Of a stretch of DNA of 64,000 nucleotides, positions 28,508-41,129 are shown piece by piece. Position numbers and translations under genes: made by a program. Within the stretch, counting starts at the first letter, position 1. The number at the start of each line of letters is the position of its first letter. The notes below the pieces were generated by a model. The model was not told the DNA's origin. It saw only the letters and a program-made list of their open reading frames with translations, and ran no database searches. This DNA comes from Atrina japonica (Eukaryota; Mollusca; Bivalvia; Pterioida; Pinnidae), in assembly GCA_030159075.1 (NCBI GenBank), contig BROG01000047.1, positions 1,307,001 to 1,371,000 of the forward strand, written 5' to 3'.

Positions 28508-31500
28508 CTACAAGCAAAGAAGAACAACTTTATTATTTTGTCTGCTTGAATGCCGTTTTTACGTCACAAACAACAATTTTATAGTAATATAGTAGTGCTA
28601 GCTTTTGATGGTGGAGGATGGAACTGATTAAAATGTACCTTGTAAGAGAGGTATAATCCACCTTTAAAACATATGACTGCAAAAATTGTTGAGTGCGGCG
28701 TTAAACAAAAAAAAATCAAATAAAATATTTTCACCGATCAGCTAAATGATTGCTGTTTGTCCAAATTTACAGTGACAGTAACTATGTCATTATTTGTATA
28801 ACATTTGTTAAGTCATAAATCTATAGCTGTTACCTTTTGACGATAACTCCTACAGTTTGTTACCCGTGGCGATTATAACATGAGTATAAAATAAATCTAA
28901 TTAACGATCCTTAATTCTATTTTATAACCGCATATTATCAACATACTATGTTCAGAAAATGCGCAGGTTTGATTTTTCATTTTAATTCACATTTCCATGT
29001 AAAATTGAAAGTCAATACATGTACAAATGATTATTTTTGCAATTGTTCCATCGTCTTGGACATTTGCTTTGACCTCTTTTGTAAAGCCATATTTTTGGTA
29101 TTGTTAATTATATTCACTGTTTCACTGCGTTCAGTGACCCAGAAATGATTACCGAGCTGGAAAGAATTCATGACCAATATGTACTGGTCTCAGTGTCTAC
29201 TTGTAAGGCATGTTAATATAAAATTACAAATTCCGGTTATCCTACATACACAAAAGACCTAAGGGACTAAACCCTTCAAAACCACGTGTTAGTATTACGC
29301 TCTTTTGATCAACCTACAACCATTTTGAGCTACCATATTACTGTGGTGAACATCGGACAAACATGGAATTCAAAAGATGGGATCAGGTACTGGGGAGCAG
29401 TAAGCATCCCCTGTTGACCGGTCTCACCCACCGCGTGTCCACGGTCAAACGCAAATAAAATAAGTGAGTAATAAATCCTCGTCACATTTGGAACAGAAAA
29501 ATCAACAACCGCCGTCGAACGGGCAACTCAAAATGCAATTTTTAATTTAAAAATAAAACATAGTACTTGTAAACAAAGCCATTGTACTGACCGGGACATT
29601 TGTGAATTTGAAAACATTAAAAGCAAATCCTTATATACTTGAGACTACAACTTATCAGAATGTGGTTTGCGCCTGTTTATGAAATGTTCATATGTTGAGT
29701 ACGCCCTGGCATATCGGATCATTTGCGTGATATAAACACCATATGTAGGCGGGAGGGGATATTACTACTTAAATGTAGAAAGTTAATCATGGGAAAGTCG
29801 AAATACACATTTTGTCGTATAGCTTGGTTGTTAATTTTTCCGTCTGTGTCTTTAGAAAGCAGAATGTCCAAGTAGAAAGCGAAAGTGCTTGATTCTATGT
29901 TTTGTTTTTTTAATTTCTAGTTTGTTGTGATAAATAGCATTAACATACATATGAAAATTATTCATTAATTTATTTTTAAAATGCCGTCGATATTATCTCA
30001 TTAACAAATTAAAACCAACCACTAGCATTTTCTTCCATTGATTTAGTAATTCAAATGAAGTCTGCTTCATATGAATAAAAGAATGACATTTTTAATTAAC
30101 AAATTCAAAATATTTTTTGTGAAACAGAATGCACACCATTTTGTTAAAATCATACAGTAATATGGCATGTTTACGTGAATTTAGGAGGGGATATGGAATT
30201 GTTATTACGCATTGTAAGCTGAATTTTCACACAAAATTACAAAACGGAATGTTTTAATTATTGACACAGGGATATCGAAAACCGCTTTTGATGTCAAAAT
30301 TGAACGCAAATATTACTGTCGGTATAATAGTATTGTTTGCGATTACTCTGTTTCACTAAGTGAAATGTTGAGTTGCCTTTTCGTTGTCTGTACCAATTAT
30401 GACGAGGATTCGTTTCTCACGTATTTCATTTGACTGTGGACTCACGGCGGGTGTGATCGGTCGAAAGGGGATGCTTACTCCTCCATGGCACCTGGTCCCA
30501 CCTCTTGGTTTCCAGAGGTCCGTGTTTGTCCATTTTTACCAGATTTGCATCTATGTCCTGGGCATTCTAAAGATTTATACTTTGGTATCTGAGACATTTA
30601 TATTTCTCATAATTTAATGTTTTTTTATGAATGTGAATGCAAAATTCAAAAAATTAAGATGCCTGACAAATATGTAGATAAAATCAGCAACAATATGAAT
30701 TTGAGGAAACGGACCATATATTGGTAGTGGGAACTTATATTTGGATTTGACTGTGGACTCACGTCAGGTGTGACCAGTCAACAAGGGATGCTTTTTCCTC
30801 CATGGCACCTTTTCCTACCTCTTGACTTCCAGAGGTCCGTGTTTTTCCATATTTTAACAGATTTGTATCTATATTCTGGACATCATAGAGATTTATACTT
30901 GGTTTATATAACTTCGGGTTGCAGAATGAAAGCACTTTTTAGAATTGTAGCTCAACTGATGAAGTCTAATTGACAGAAACGATCGTCTTGAGCATTGTAA
31001 CTTTGGTATTATGTTTATAATATTTACTTTCATATTTGAGCTATTAAGCTGGTAAACTCTTGATTGATGTACAATAACAAAAAAAAAGATATACACATCT
31101 GGCATAAAAAATTTAAATTCCTATATACTTTGTGAAAATTGTTTAAAAAATCCAGGTTTGGCACCGTTTTACTTGCAATTGATTAACTCAACCTTACTAT
31201 TTCTATATCAGTACAACACTGGACCATACCTTATTTTCACAAATAATACAGGATTATAAGATTTTTTATGCCTGCGTATAGCTTTTATTTGTTTTTGTAC
31301 ATCAAGTACAAGAAGTAAAAGTAGAAAAAATCGAAATTATTTTATTTTGGTAAACACAGCTAATGCCCCTTTAAGTATTTACCCCTTTAACATTTTCAAA
31401 ACTGTAAAAGGATGTAAATGAGCTTGTGATAAATATTATGAACATAATACTAAAGTAAAGTTTTGAAACAATCGGCCAAACATAATGTAAACGTAGAAAA

Positions 31501-31754
31501 TTTACCTGTCCGTACTTCCAACGGCGATGCACCATAACATCAACGGCAATTGGCATAAAGACGATAGTCAAACAAATATCACATATTGATAAGTTGAATA
31601 GAAATATAGAATTTACATTCCGTAATTTACGAGATCCAAGTATTGCTGCAAAGACAATTAAATTTCCTAGAATTGATATAACACACATTATACAAAGAAA
31701 AACCGTCAGAATAATCTCCGAGCTAGTCCTGGTGTTAATATCTGTTTTATCCAT
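27428..31754 (-). CDS. rhodopsin-family GPCR, GPR161-like, two coding exons (442 aa)
   Basis: Gene-level entry. Exon 1 (31,506-31,754) and exon 2 (27,428-28,507) join in phase 0 at CAG|GTAAAT...TTGTAG|GTTTCG and give seven membrane segments. Landmarks: Asn31 in TM1 (LGNLIVF), Asp59 in TM2 (NLSICD), a W-x-Y-G turn (79-82), Cys86 at the top of TM3, DRY at 110-112, a second-loop Cys (HRLCITTW), Pro in TM5, CWSL where TM6 usually has CWxP, and DPFIY where TM7 usually has NPxxY. The stretch 'LCITTWKYHPSY...KVARLHARRI' is reminiscent of GPR161 (MCVAAWHREPGY...RVARVKARKV), an orphan receptor of cilia. The third loop is about 70 residues, and the tail is Lys/Ser/Thr-rich. Ligand unknown; assignment to GPR161 is tentative, membership of class A is firm. 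Confidence 0.88.
28508..29344. other. GPCR intron, exon-2-proximal part
   Basis: AT-rich. At about 28,683-28,722 the sequence TTGTTGAGTGCGGCGTTAAAC followed by an A run looks like a SINE 3' tail; a similar piece lies at 51,750-51,800. Otherwise nothing recognised. Confidence 0.45.
29345..29990 (-). mobile_element. RT-element copy in GPCR intron (minus)
   Basis: It has the tail block (GGACAAACATGG, GATGGGATCAGGT, AAGCATCCCCTGTTGACCGG), then the region near 'CATATCGGATCATTTG' and 'GGATATTACTACTTAAATGT' known from the other copies. The reading frame is destroyed. The middle part differs from the other copies, so it was rearranged. Confidence 0.7.
30255..30617 (+). mobile_element. RT-element copy, 3' part (plus)
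   Basis: It begins with TTGACACAGGGATATCGAAA and runs through GTTTCACTAAGTGAAATGTT to the tail (GGTGTGATCGGTCGAAAGGG, TCCATGGCACCTGGTCCCAC, ATACTTTGGTATCTGAGA). Only the last part of the RT and the 3' tail are present: a 5'-truncated copy. Confidence 0.75.
30738..30905 (+). mobile_element. RT-element tail copy (plus)
   Basis: Tail only: GGATTTGACTGTGGACTCAC, GTCAACAAGGGATGC, CAGAGGTCCGTGTTTTTCC, CAGATTTGTATCTATATTCTGG. It follows the previous copy after about 120 bases in the same orientation. Confidence 0.75.
31060..31374. mobile_element. TTAA-type MITE, right part, in GPCR intron
   Basis: It matches 3790-4072: GATGTACAATAACAAAAAA, TTAAATTCCTATATACTTTG, CCTTATTTTCACAAA, then AAACACAGCTAATGCCCCT and TTAA at 31,371-74. 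The left end is missing; a 'TTGACAGAAACGATCG' repeat tail (30,945-31,030) precedes it. It ends about 130 bases from the exon 1 donor. Confidence 0.65.
31506..31754 (-). CDS. GPCR exon 1: N-terminus, TM1, TM2
   Basis: 83 codons from ATG at 31,754. A short extracellular N-terminus (MDKTDINTRTSSE) without signal peptide is followed by TM1 (IILTVFLCIMCVISILGNLI) and TM2 with NLSICD and a Pro. It ends WKYGQ at a CAG|GTAAAT donor. Reading through the donor adds only residues that fit nothing before a stop at 31,371, which supports the splice. Confidence 0.88.
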
Positions 31755-31759
31755 TGGAT

Positions 31760-32490
31760 ATCATTATTTCTGGATCTATAGGCAATATTTTCTACTCTCC
31801 GGATCATTTATTTCCATGCACCTGTAAAAGTCAGAGATTGAAATTCATCAGCAATAACCATGGAGCAATGAAATGCACAAAGTACAATTTGAATAGTATA
31901 CCCATTGCATTTTCATTACTTAGTAAGTTCTTCATTGTACTTAAAGTCATCGGGCAATGCAATCGTAATTCCAATCATGACGATGTAATTTCCAGAAGTG
32001 TTTGTGCTGTGCGTTTTCAGGTTCTCCGGAAACAAGATCTAATGTACCTATTTACTTCGCTTAGATTTCTGAAATTGGTGAACGTGCAATCACAATCAGG
32101 TTTATAATGGTTTATCGAACCAATCTTGAGTTGTCATCAATTTTCTCTACTGTTGTGCCGTAACAACCAGCTGCAGGCAACTGCGTTAAATATCACAATA
32201 TCGATAGCGGAATTTCTTAAATAAGTATTTCAGTATATTGACATCTTCATGACTTATTACACAGAGTTTGTATAAAGGCAAACTTAGATTGGAAAATAGT
32301 TCTGTGATCGATTGAAGAATGAACTTACGAATAGCTCGAGCTAATTCTTCGTGAGAAAGTTAGATCTTTATTAACTAGAAATACAGTATTTCTTTAATAT
32401 CGAATATCGAAAAGTGATATTTTTGGTAAAGTATGATAAAGAAGTGGAATCAAAAATAAATATTAGAATTCAAATGTACAAATAACAAGT
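31760..32490. other. upstream of GPCR, no recognised feature
   Basis: This is where the GPCR 5' UTR and promoter should lie. I see no clear TATA box or initiator on the minus strand and no CpG-rich stretch. Confidence 0.4.
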
Positions 32491-32491
32491 G

Positions 32492-32627
<136 letters not shown>

Positions 32628-32679
32628 TAATATATCCTAACGTGACCGTTCGACCACTGTTGCTTACGATTCCATGACA

Positions 32680-32945
32680 CCAGGATTTTCAGAGGTCCGT
32701 GTTTATCTAATATTCACCTAATTTGTATTTTGTCTTCGGTATCTCCTGATGATTAATATTCTAAAAGTATAATATAAATAATCTCAGATACCAAAGCATA
32801 AATCTATAAGATGATCAGGGTATAGATACAAATCTGGTAAAATGGACCTCTGGAAACCAAGAGGTGGGAACAGGTGCCATGAAGGAGTAAGCATCCATTG
32901 TCGACCGGTCACACCCGCCACGATATCATTTAATGTCATTCGTAA
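32680..32945. mobile_element. two RT-element tail fragments, head to head
   Basis: A plus fragment (32,680-32,765: TTTTCAGAGGTCCGTGTTTA, CTTCGGTATCTCCTGATGAT) is followed by a minus fragment (32,775-32,945: TCAGATACCAAAGCATAAAT, GGTAAAATGGACCTCTGG, CATTGTCGACCGGTCACACC). Together they form an imperfect inverted repeat of the element's tail. Confidence 0.65.
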
Positions 32946-32999
32946 GACGTTAAAAGCAAATATATGCATTGAACTTGTAATAATTGGAAACAACATTAA

Positions 33000-34678
33000 T
33001 GCCTGATATTGTTGATAACCTTATTAAAACAAAAAATAAACATATTTCAGGTAAAAATGAAGAAGTACCAAGAGATAATTAAAGACCATTGGGATACCAA
33101 AAAAAAAAAACAAAACAAAAAAAACAATATATATATGTGGATATAAGTCAGGCAGGCTACATCAGATACCAGCAATGATTATCGATTATGGACAAAACTT
33201 TTACATGTATTATATATTTTCAATTGTTTCGTTTACCTATTTTACTGATTTCCAAGCTTCGATTATTAAATACAAAAACATCAAGAATATAAAAATCTGA
33301 AATACTAAAGTTTTAATCGAAAGAAGGTTTATGATATATAATAAAAATCAGGTGAAAAGTTGACACATACGAACAGATGAGATCATGTGCCGTGGAAGAA
33401 CAAATTCCTTATAGCAGTATATCGTATATTTGAAATTCTCTATCATCTTTGATGGAAAAAAAACAATCCCAAAATATCATTTATGGTTTGTTGCATTTTC
33501 AGTTCGTTCATTGTATTTAGTGTTTGTGTTCTTTCTCTCTTTTTTTGACGAGTTCGTGATAGCAATTATACGTTATTCTTCCTCACTACTGTGAAGAGGT
33601 TTAATTCCACGGGTTATAATTTTCACGCTTTTCTATCTTATTAAACGATCGCGGTTTTAATTTAATTCGCGAATCGCTAATAACATACACCAATATCAGA
33701 TCCTTTAACGTATACATGTATATATAAATAATTTCATTAAAAATTATTCACTGATTCTTCAATTCGCGAATTTATCAACACCGTGCATTTCGTGAATATT
33801 ATCACCATGAGTTATCTCCCCCTGTACACTAAGTCTAATCACTAGGTTTCTACGTTCACGTGAACCAGGAACACGTTTTTATTCTAAGAAATATCAGATT
33901 TTTAATCCCGTGATGAATTTTCTCGGATTTTCTGCTCACGATCTCCATCAGATGATATATAATCATTTTCAGCCTAACAATCAATAACTTGCAATTATTC
34001 ATTTTAAGTCCTCTTATAAGCCATTTATGCAGGCGTGGTTCGGGAACTTTTCTTATTTGGAATAATAAACCATAAATGGAATTCATACTACATAAAAATT
34101 GGAATATAAGGTGGGCAGGTTGGCAAAGATTCAGTTGTTAATTAATGTGCTTACTTTTCATCTATGCCTTTATATATATATTGATGAATTTGAAAAACAA
34201 TGAGTGGAGCAAATGGATATCCCAGATTAATTAGATAGTCAGGCAAAATAAACTGGCTGACCGGGTAAGCAGGAAAACTACATTTGTAATATGTACACAA
34301 AATAAATCGGTTACATTTCTATATATGCTAGATAAATGTATCCTGCAAGTCAGAAGAAAATAAAAAGAATTTTTAAAAAATTGACATGAGTAATTATTTT
34401 GCTCAAATATCCAATACTAATATTAGATTATGCTCTAAATAACGTACACACGTTTACATATATACGCTGGAGGGGTGACTAAATTAATCAGTATATTTTC
34501 AGGGCATTGTGTGTCATTTAAGTATAGAAATGCCGAATATTAATATCTTGTCAGTTTCTGTTTTAAATGTTTTGATTCAAGAATGGAAGGAGTTGACAGA
34601 TAAATATTTACTCCAGATATTATGACAGTTATAGGAAATCCGATGGAGGATTTATCGATACTTTTTGCTTTTAAATAT
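33000..34678. other. intergenic, no recognised feature
   Basis: AT-rich with an A/C run at about 33,100-33,126. The stretch 33,600-33,700 resembles 10,230-10,340 (GCGAATCGCTAATAACAT versus CTTCTCGCTAACATTATAT), a weak hint of an old dispersed repeat. Confidence 0.45.
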
Positions 34679-35063
34679 AACTTTGGTATTATGTTTATAT
34701 TATTTATAACCACTAGGTCGTTGCCACTGCTGGTGGACCGTTTGAGTCCCCGAGGGTATACATAAACCTAGTACCTGGTATTTCGGTACCAGCTGTTTAT
34801 CTTATACTAAAGTAATATTTGGCACTGATAACACCATTTAAATTTCAAAATTTCTAATGCTAAGATAATCATTTTTTTTTCAGTGGTTACTCTTAGACGG
34901 ATTTCGGCTATACCTTTAGAGCTATTATTTGGCGTTGTATGATACCACTTTCTCTTTGGAAAATACACATATCAAATTGGAGCTCAACTGATGAAGTCTA
35001 ATTGACAGAAACGGTATCGTCTTGAGCACTATAACGTTGGTATTATGTTTATATTATTTAAAC
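34679..35063 (+). repeat. interspersed repeat 'TGATGAAGTCTAATTGACAG', longest copy
   Basis: A 30-base block (TTGGTATTATGTTTATATTA) occurs at both ends, at 34,679 and at 35,033, as a direct repeat. Between them are CCACTAGGTCGTTGCCACTG, CCCCGAGGGTATAC, the CACTGATAACACCA block and the family tail. The end-to-end direct repeat suggests that the element spreads, or once stood, in tandem. Confidence 0.6.
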
Positions 35064-35100
35064 ATATAAAGTGTTATAATAGTCGTTCAAGGAAATGAAA

Positions 35101-35217
<117 letters not shown>

Positions 35218-35219
35218 AG

Positions 35220-36847
35220 ATATTTCTTTTTAAACAATATCTATAAAATATAACTGATTCATGAAACGATGAAGTGTCTTTTATGCAAAATATTAGTCAC
35301 AGGTGAGAATGATATTTTAAAGCCTTCCAGCATGTCACAGATGCAACGATTATCACAAAAACGGTCACACCCTTTTCGATATATAAAAAGCACAATCACA
35401 CTAATAAGAAAAAAAATTGAAAATTTAATGAAATATTTAAATGTTGGTTCATTCAAAGAACATTTGATCAATATGACTTAAATTGCTTTTCTTATAATCT
35501 CAATTAGCAACAGGTGCGACCTAATCCAACAAAATGAAGGGGAAAACCAGTTTTACATAAACGAACATATTATAGTGTTTACTATCATTGTTTTCTCTTC
35601 CATTAAGATGGAAAATCTTTTGTCAAACTTTCTCTGGATATAGTTTAACTTTTATGTAAATGCAATATTAAATTGAATAAAATTGCTCTGGTCTTATACT
35701 TGACATGTTACAAACTGATCATCTTAAAGGGAAGTTCCATACGAACTCTTTTAATTCTTAGAAGTATCTGGAAATCAATAGATATTGCATGGAATGTTAT
35801 CACCAGTATCACGCACCAAAAGACGCGAGAATGTACTAAAGTCTGAGCATATTCCCATCTTTGTCTGACCAGCAAATCGGATGTCATGATTAGCCAAAGT
35901 TGAGTAAAACTTTAAGACAGAAGTAATTCTTATATTTTCTGACGCCAGGTTAAATATCCCATAATTATGAACCTAAAACAAATATCCGATTGACGTAACC
36001 TAGCGGGGCGGAGTAACCTTTTGATGATCATATTACTGATTCTGCTAACTTTTTTTGATTAAGACAGGCTTTAAACCTTTCAACCCCACAGACCACATTA
36101 GACTAATCTAAGACAACAGACAGAAGCATACCATTTATTTATTCAGGGGTGAAAAGGGTTAAGAGGAAAGTGGTTTATAACCTACTGCCTAACCGTACGC
36201 ATGGTAACAAGTAGGAACGATTATTCTTGTCAGTGTAATTTTAAAGCAAAACCTAAAATTTAAATTCGTCCAGACCAAGGAAAGATCCACAAGACACCTG
36301 CACACAACGTTATATGAATATCATTAATCCCCTGTGTTCTATTACCACATACATGTCAGTGTGATATGCTATATTACCAAGAAGCGCAAAACTGTGATTG
36401 ATTAAAAGGGATCAGTCATTTATTATGTCACATTGGTTAAATCGAAGTCACATGACATTTCATTGTCACTTGGTGGTTTTTATGCATTGGATCTTTGTTA
36501 ATAAGTCCTCGCTAAATGGTTGATTAGAATGATCTGATTACCAAGGCGGTCTCTTCACTAAGGATCGATCTGCACCAATTACTAAATTTGTATTTTAAAA
36601 ATTCAAGAAAGTGAATACTTTCGGTTTTCAATGTTAGGTGATGTGGTATTAAGTCGAAGTTTCACTGAATATTCTTCACGGATATACGTTTTTGATACAG
36701 AAAAATCTAAATCAAATTAAAAGGCATTATAAGAATTTGTTGCGGAAATATCACACAAGAGTATCTATAATATGTATCAAATAATACATCTGAACGTTCT
36801 TATATATTTATACAATATTGAAAATAAGAAATGATGTTAAATTGTTT
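35220..36847. other. intergenic, no firm feature
   Basis: AT-rich. 36,500-36,660 has GGCGGTCTCTTCACTAAGGA and a GTCGAAGTTTCACTGA end, similar in style to the possible MITE at 8577-8758; not enough to call. Confidence 0.4.
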
Positions 36848-37320
36848 CAGGGGATGCTAACTCCTAGACGTTCCACAAACCCGTGTTTGTTCAATGTTTA
36901 CCAAATTTGTATACTGTTCCCGGGACTTCCTGGCGGCTAATACTTTGATATCTCTTAATTTTATATCTGTATTCTGTACCCGGGGCCTCATCAGGGGAAA
37001 AAATTGTAATCTCTGTGTGTATTGTACCCTGGACCTCGTGATGGGTATTACTTTTGTATTTGTATTCTGTGTCTGGGACCTCGTGATGGGTAGTACTTTT
37101 GTATGTGTGATTTCATATATTTGTATTCTGTGTCTGGGACCTTGTGAGGGGTAATACTTTTATATTTGTGATTTTATAATTTGTTCTCATTCTGTGACCT
37201 TGGAAGGAGAAATACTTTCATATTTGTGATTTTATATTTTTGTATTCTGTGTCTGGGACCTCGTGAAGGATTGTATGGGACCTCGTGACGGGTAATACTT
37301 TTATATTTGTGATTTTATAT
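36848..37320 (+). repeat. RT-element tail fragment running into a minisatellite derived from it
   Basis: 36,848-36,960 is a tail fragment (GGGGATGCTAACTCC, CCGTGTTTGTTCAATG, ATTTGTATACTG). From 36,960 on, about six units of 45-80 bases repeat TTGTATTCTGTGTCTGGGAC, CTCGTGATGGGTAGTACTTT and TGTGATTTTATAT. These words correspond to the end of the RT-element tail (TTTGTATCTATATCCTGGAC ... ATACTTTGGTATCTGAGAT), so the tail has been tandemly amplified. Confidence 0.65.
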
Positions 37321-37559
37321 TGATAAGGCATTCCAATCTGCACATCTGTCGGCAAGTGTTAAAGGAAACACGAATGTCCTGTATTTCAGTCGATGATCAT
37401 TCATTAAGAAGTGTATTACTGATGCGAAAATCGCTAAACAACAGAGGCATGATTTCACAATACATGCATAAGCAATGTGTGCAAAGCTCATGTTTCACTA
37501 TTTGGAATGATGAATTACGACAAGGTAGTTCTTGATTAAGGCTATATTCCTTTACATGG

Positions 37560-39220
37560 TATATCCTTTCCCTGGTCCTAGCTGGATAGTTCCAGTGTTC
37601 CGTGTTTGTTCACTGCTCATGTTCTGTACATATTGTTGTTTTTATTTCTCATCACTTTGATTGTGCATATTACGTGCTATGTATCTAAATGTTTAACACC
37701 ACATACGATCACTGTCAGCAAAAGTAGTACAGGTTATGACCTGTATTATAATACACTGTATATTCAATGAGTTCGTAAAGGAAAAAAGTGTCTTATTATT
37801 CAAGAAAAATTGCGTCGAAACATACTTGCATACACATTAAATGTATCAAGTAACGTAAACAACTTTTATTGACGAAAACAGCCAAGCAGATTTGTCTCTG
37901 AAAATAGACATTTGTATATACAATTATGTAAATTACAATCGAATTTGCATGTCTAAATTTGGAGTAAGACAAAATCATCTTAGAAATTTTTTTTGAATGA
38001 GACAGTAATGTGTATTTTACTTTCTGGCAGCCACCGGTCAGTGTTTTGCTGTATATGTGTAAGCTTCTGTGAATGTTTATGTTACATGTGTCAGCCCCTT
38101 TGATTCGTTTGTTTTGTATCCAACGCGTAGTATCTCAGGAATTCATTTACGTCAAAACGGAGGCTATTAAATATTTTCTACGGCATCGCGCAAATACAGT
38201 AGAGGATCCTGAACCAATTACACCCCAACACAGTCAACACTACCAATACGCGTATACCATTGTATGCTCAACCTCAGTCATTGATGCTTGCATCTATGAT
38301 GCAGTGTTTACTGTATGAAGAGGAACAACTTGAAAGAGTGGTATACCGATCGAAGAAAATATCAATCACTTATGTGTTCAGTGTTTTATGAGAGTTACGT
38401 CCCTTTCATCGGGTAGTTATGTGTGTGTAGCGTGTAAGCTGACTTTTATGAGAAAGTTTGCCAGTTTACTTGCGGAAGGTCGGTGGTCTCTTCCCGGATA
38501 CATTGTGACTTTGAATGTGGCGTACAACAATAATAAAAAAGACTCTCAATATATAACTAGAGAATTTTATGATAAGGTTCTATAGTGGTTTATCTAATAA
38601 TACTCAGTACTCAAGTTTTCTAGGAAACAGGGGGTAAAAATAACTGTATTACTAAGCTAAATAAAAACAATGTCATAGCCAAAACACAATGACCTCGATT
38701 TTACATATTGTTTATTATCAAACGTCAGAATAGACATGTATTCTGTATAATTTTGAAATGTTGTTTAGGTCCTTTTTATCTCCCATATTTTCTATACAGC
38801 TGGTGAAATCTGGTAAAAAATAGACCAAACATGGACTTCTGGAATTCAAGAGATGGGATCAGGTGCCATTCAGGATTAAGTTATCCTTGTTGATTAAATA
38901 TTAGATATTAGAGAGATATAACATACATGCTATCTGGGTGCAACTGCATAGTCGAATCTTCAAACCCTACCCGGTGTAGTTACGTATGATTTCTTCATTT
39001 CGATTCATATAAAGGCAGGCATTTTAGATCATAAAGAACGTAATAGTATAGAATGAATTAGCATTTCACATGTTTTACATACCTACAAACATACATACTA
39101 AGTAGTAAAGACCCGCAGACACCTTTATATGGCGTTTATATTTCACAAATGATCCGATATACCAGGGTGTATTCAACATGTTAACATTTCATACACAGAG
39201 GTAAACTATTTACTGACAAG
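37560..39220. other. intergenic, with one small RT-element fragment
   Basis: About 38,818-38,895 (minus) matches the element tail: AAACATGGACTTCTGGAATT, GATGGGATCAGGTGCCATTC. 37,560-37,615 may be another scrap. ORFs at 38,073 and 38,388 show no motif. Confidence 0.45.
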
Positions 39221-39221
39221 T

Positions 39222-39450
39222 TATTGAAACAGGGATACCGAAAATCTATTTTAATAAATAAAATTTTGAGTAACCTGTATCAATTGTGACGAGAATGTGT
39301 TCCTCATCTGACTAACGGCGAGTGTGACCGGTCAACAGAGGATGCCTCTATGGCACCTGATCCCACCTCTGGATTTGTCTTTGTCCAATATTCACCATAT
39401 TTTTTATATGTATTCTGGATATCCTGAAGATTTATACTTTAGTATCTGCG
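39222..39450 (+). mobile_element. RT-element copy, 3' part (plus)
   Basis: It starts ATTGAAACAGGGATACCGAA and ends ATACTTTAGTATCTGCGATT, with the GAGTGTGACCGGTCAACAG and CCATATTTTTTATATG words of the tail. A (TA)n array (39,471-39,549) follows it. Confidence 0.75.
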
Positions 39451-39470
39451 ATTTTTGTACACGCACACAG

Positions 39471-39480
39471 ATATATATAC

Positions 39481-39549
<69 letters not shown>
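39471..39549. repeat. (TA)n microsatellite
   Basis: About 75 bases of TA repeat after a short CACACAGATA lead, directly behind an RT-element tail. Confidence 0.95.
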
Positions 39550-39553
<4 letters not shown>

Positions 39554-39559
39554 TTTATT

Positions 39560-40825
39560 TATTTAACGATGTATTATCATTTACTACATGTGGTCCAGAA
39601 ATACACAAATGATATATGTAACTGTGTGTCGGTAATTGTACTAAATGTCCTTGTATGTCCTGACTTGTTAAGTTTAGATTATCAATGTACCTCTTGTCTA
39701 TCTGGCACAAGAAAGTAGAACGGAACCGCTAAGGTGAATGACCGCCACAGTAGCTTGATATCCAGTTTCATCCATTCTCTCATTCACTTACTTTACCAAA
39801 TACTAAAAACTGAAAAAAGATAAAGATATTACACGTATCATATTGTAGTATAATGACCTGAGAATGATAATACATAAAGAAGATATTGGACGTAATAAAT
39901 TGATATCGCCTGTAACTAGAGAAATGTAGATTCGGTTAAGATCAGAATGATCCAGTACAAGTCGGTTAACCATTTAGTACAAATAAAACAAGTGCCAAAG
40001 TGATCGCAAGAAAACTCGTATGTAGAGAGAGTTTGGCTTATTGTAGAAACATTTGAAAAACAACAATAACTACAAGTGGATGCATAAGTGAGACAGAGTC
40101 TTGGTATGGATGGTTTTTTCACAAATACGGGTATGTTATATTCATATTTTAATACAAAGTGGTGTGATCTGGATACAGAAATTTGTACACGTCATTATTT
40201 GTATATTTACAGATGATTTTTTTCTATACTTAGAAATGTCTTATGATTTGGTTTTAGATATTACTCTGAGACTTGATTTATGATGACGATGATGATTATC
40301 ATGTACATAATATTCATTTTTATTATCACAAATATTCTATTTATTTATTTATTTATTTATTTACCTATATATTTTTATTTTTCTGTTTATTATTTATTTA
40401 TTTATCTATTTATTTACATATTAATTATCTATTTATACAGGGATTTTCCTACCTGGGGCTCCTTAATTCTGGTTCCGAACACGTTAAGCAGAAAAACGTA
40501 ATATGTGACATTTCTTTGAAAATATTCTTTAATCTTTATTTTGAAATTCTAAATTGGGAACTTTTTGCATTGGTAATGGGTCCTGTAACCGAAACCAAAA
40601 ATGACTTAGAAGAATCACTGGAATAAATATTTATTATTCATTTAGTGTTTTTTATAAAAGTATCATATTAGCAGCAGTGATGGTAAATTAGTGGGAGTAT
40701 TACTCGTAGTAGAACTGAAGAAAGAGTAATGAAAGTAACAGATGTGGAATGAGAAGGAGTTGTTGACGATTATCTTTAGTAGTTTCAACTAACGCATTTT
40801 TTGTCCCCTTTCAATATGACCACAC
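39560..40825. other. intergenic with (TATT)n runs
   Basis: Interrupted TTTA/TATT tetranucleotide runs at about 40,338-40,435 produce Phe/Tyr/Ile/Leu-rich ORFs that are not genes. Nothing else is recognised. Confidence 0.55.
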
Positions 40826-40828
40826 AGC

Positions 40829-40893
<65 letters not shown>

Positions 40894-41120
40894 CACACAG
40901 ACACACACATTGATTTTGACGAGGATTCGTTCATCACGTATTCCATTTGGACTTGACTGTGGACTCACGACGGGTGTGACCGGTCGATAGAGGATGCTTA
41001 CTCCATGGCACCTGGTCCCACCTCTTGATTTCCAGAGGTCTGTGTTTGTCCATTTTTTACCAGATTTGTATCTATATCCTGGACATTCTAAAGATTTATA
41101 CTTTGGTATCTGATATTTTT
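40826..41120 (+). mobile_element. (AC)n array and RT-element tail copy (plus)
   Basis: (AC)n fills about 40,830-40,890. From about 40,915 the element tail follows: GACGAGGATTCGTTCATCAC, GACTGTGGACTCACGACGGG, CCATGGCACCTGGTCCCACC, ATACTTTGGTATCTGATAT. Confidence 0.75.
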
Positions 41121-41129
41121 TATATATAG

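Noticed and set aside
40273..40626. 117-codon plus-strand ORF
   Set aside because: The first half is a Tyr/Ile/Phe/Leu run from TTTA/TATT repeats and the rest has no recognisable motif.
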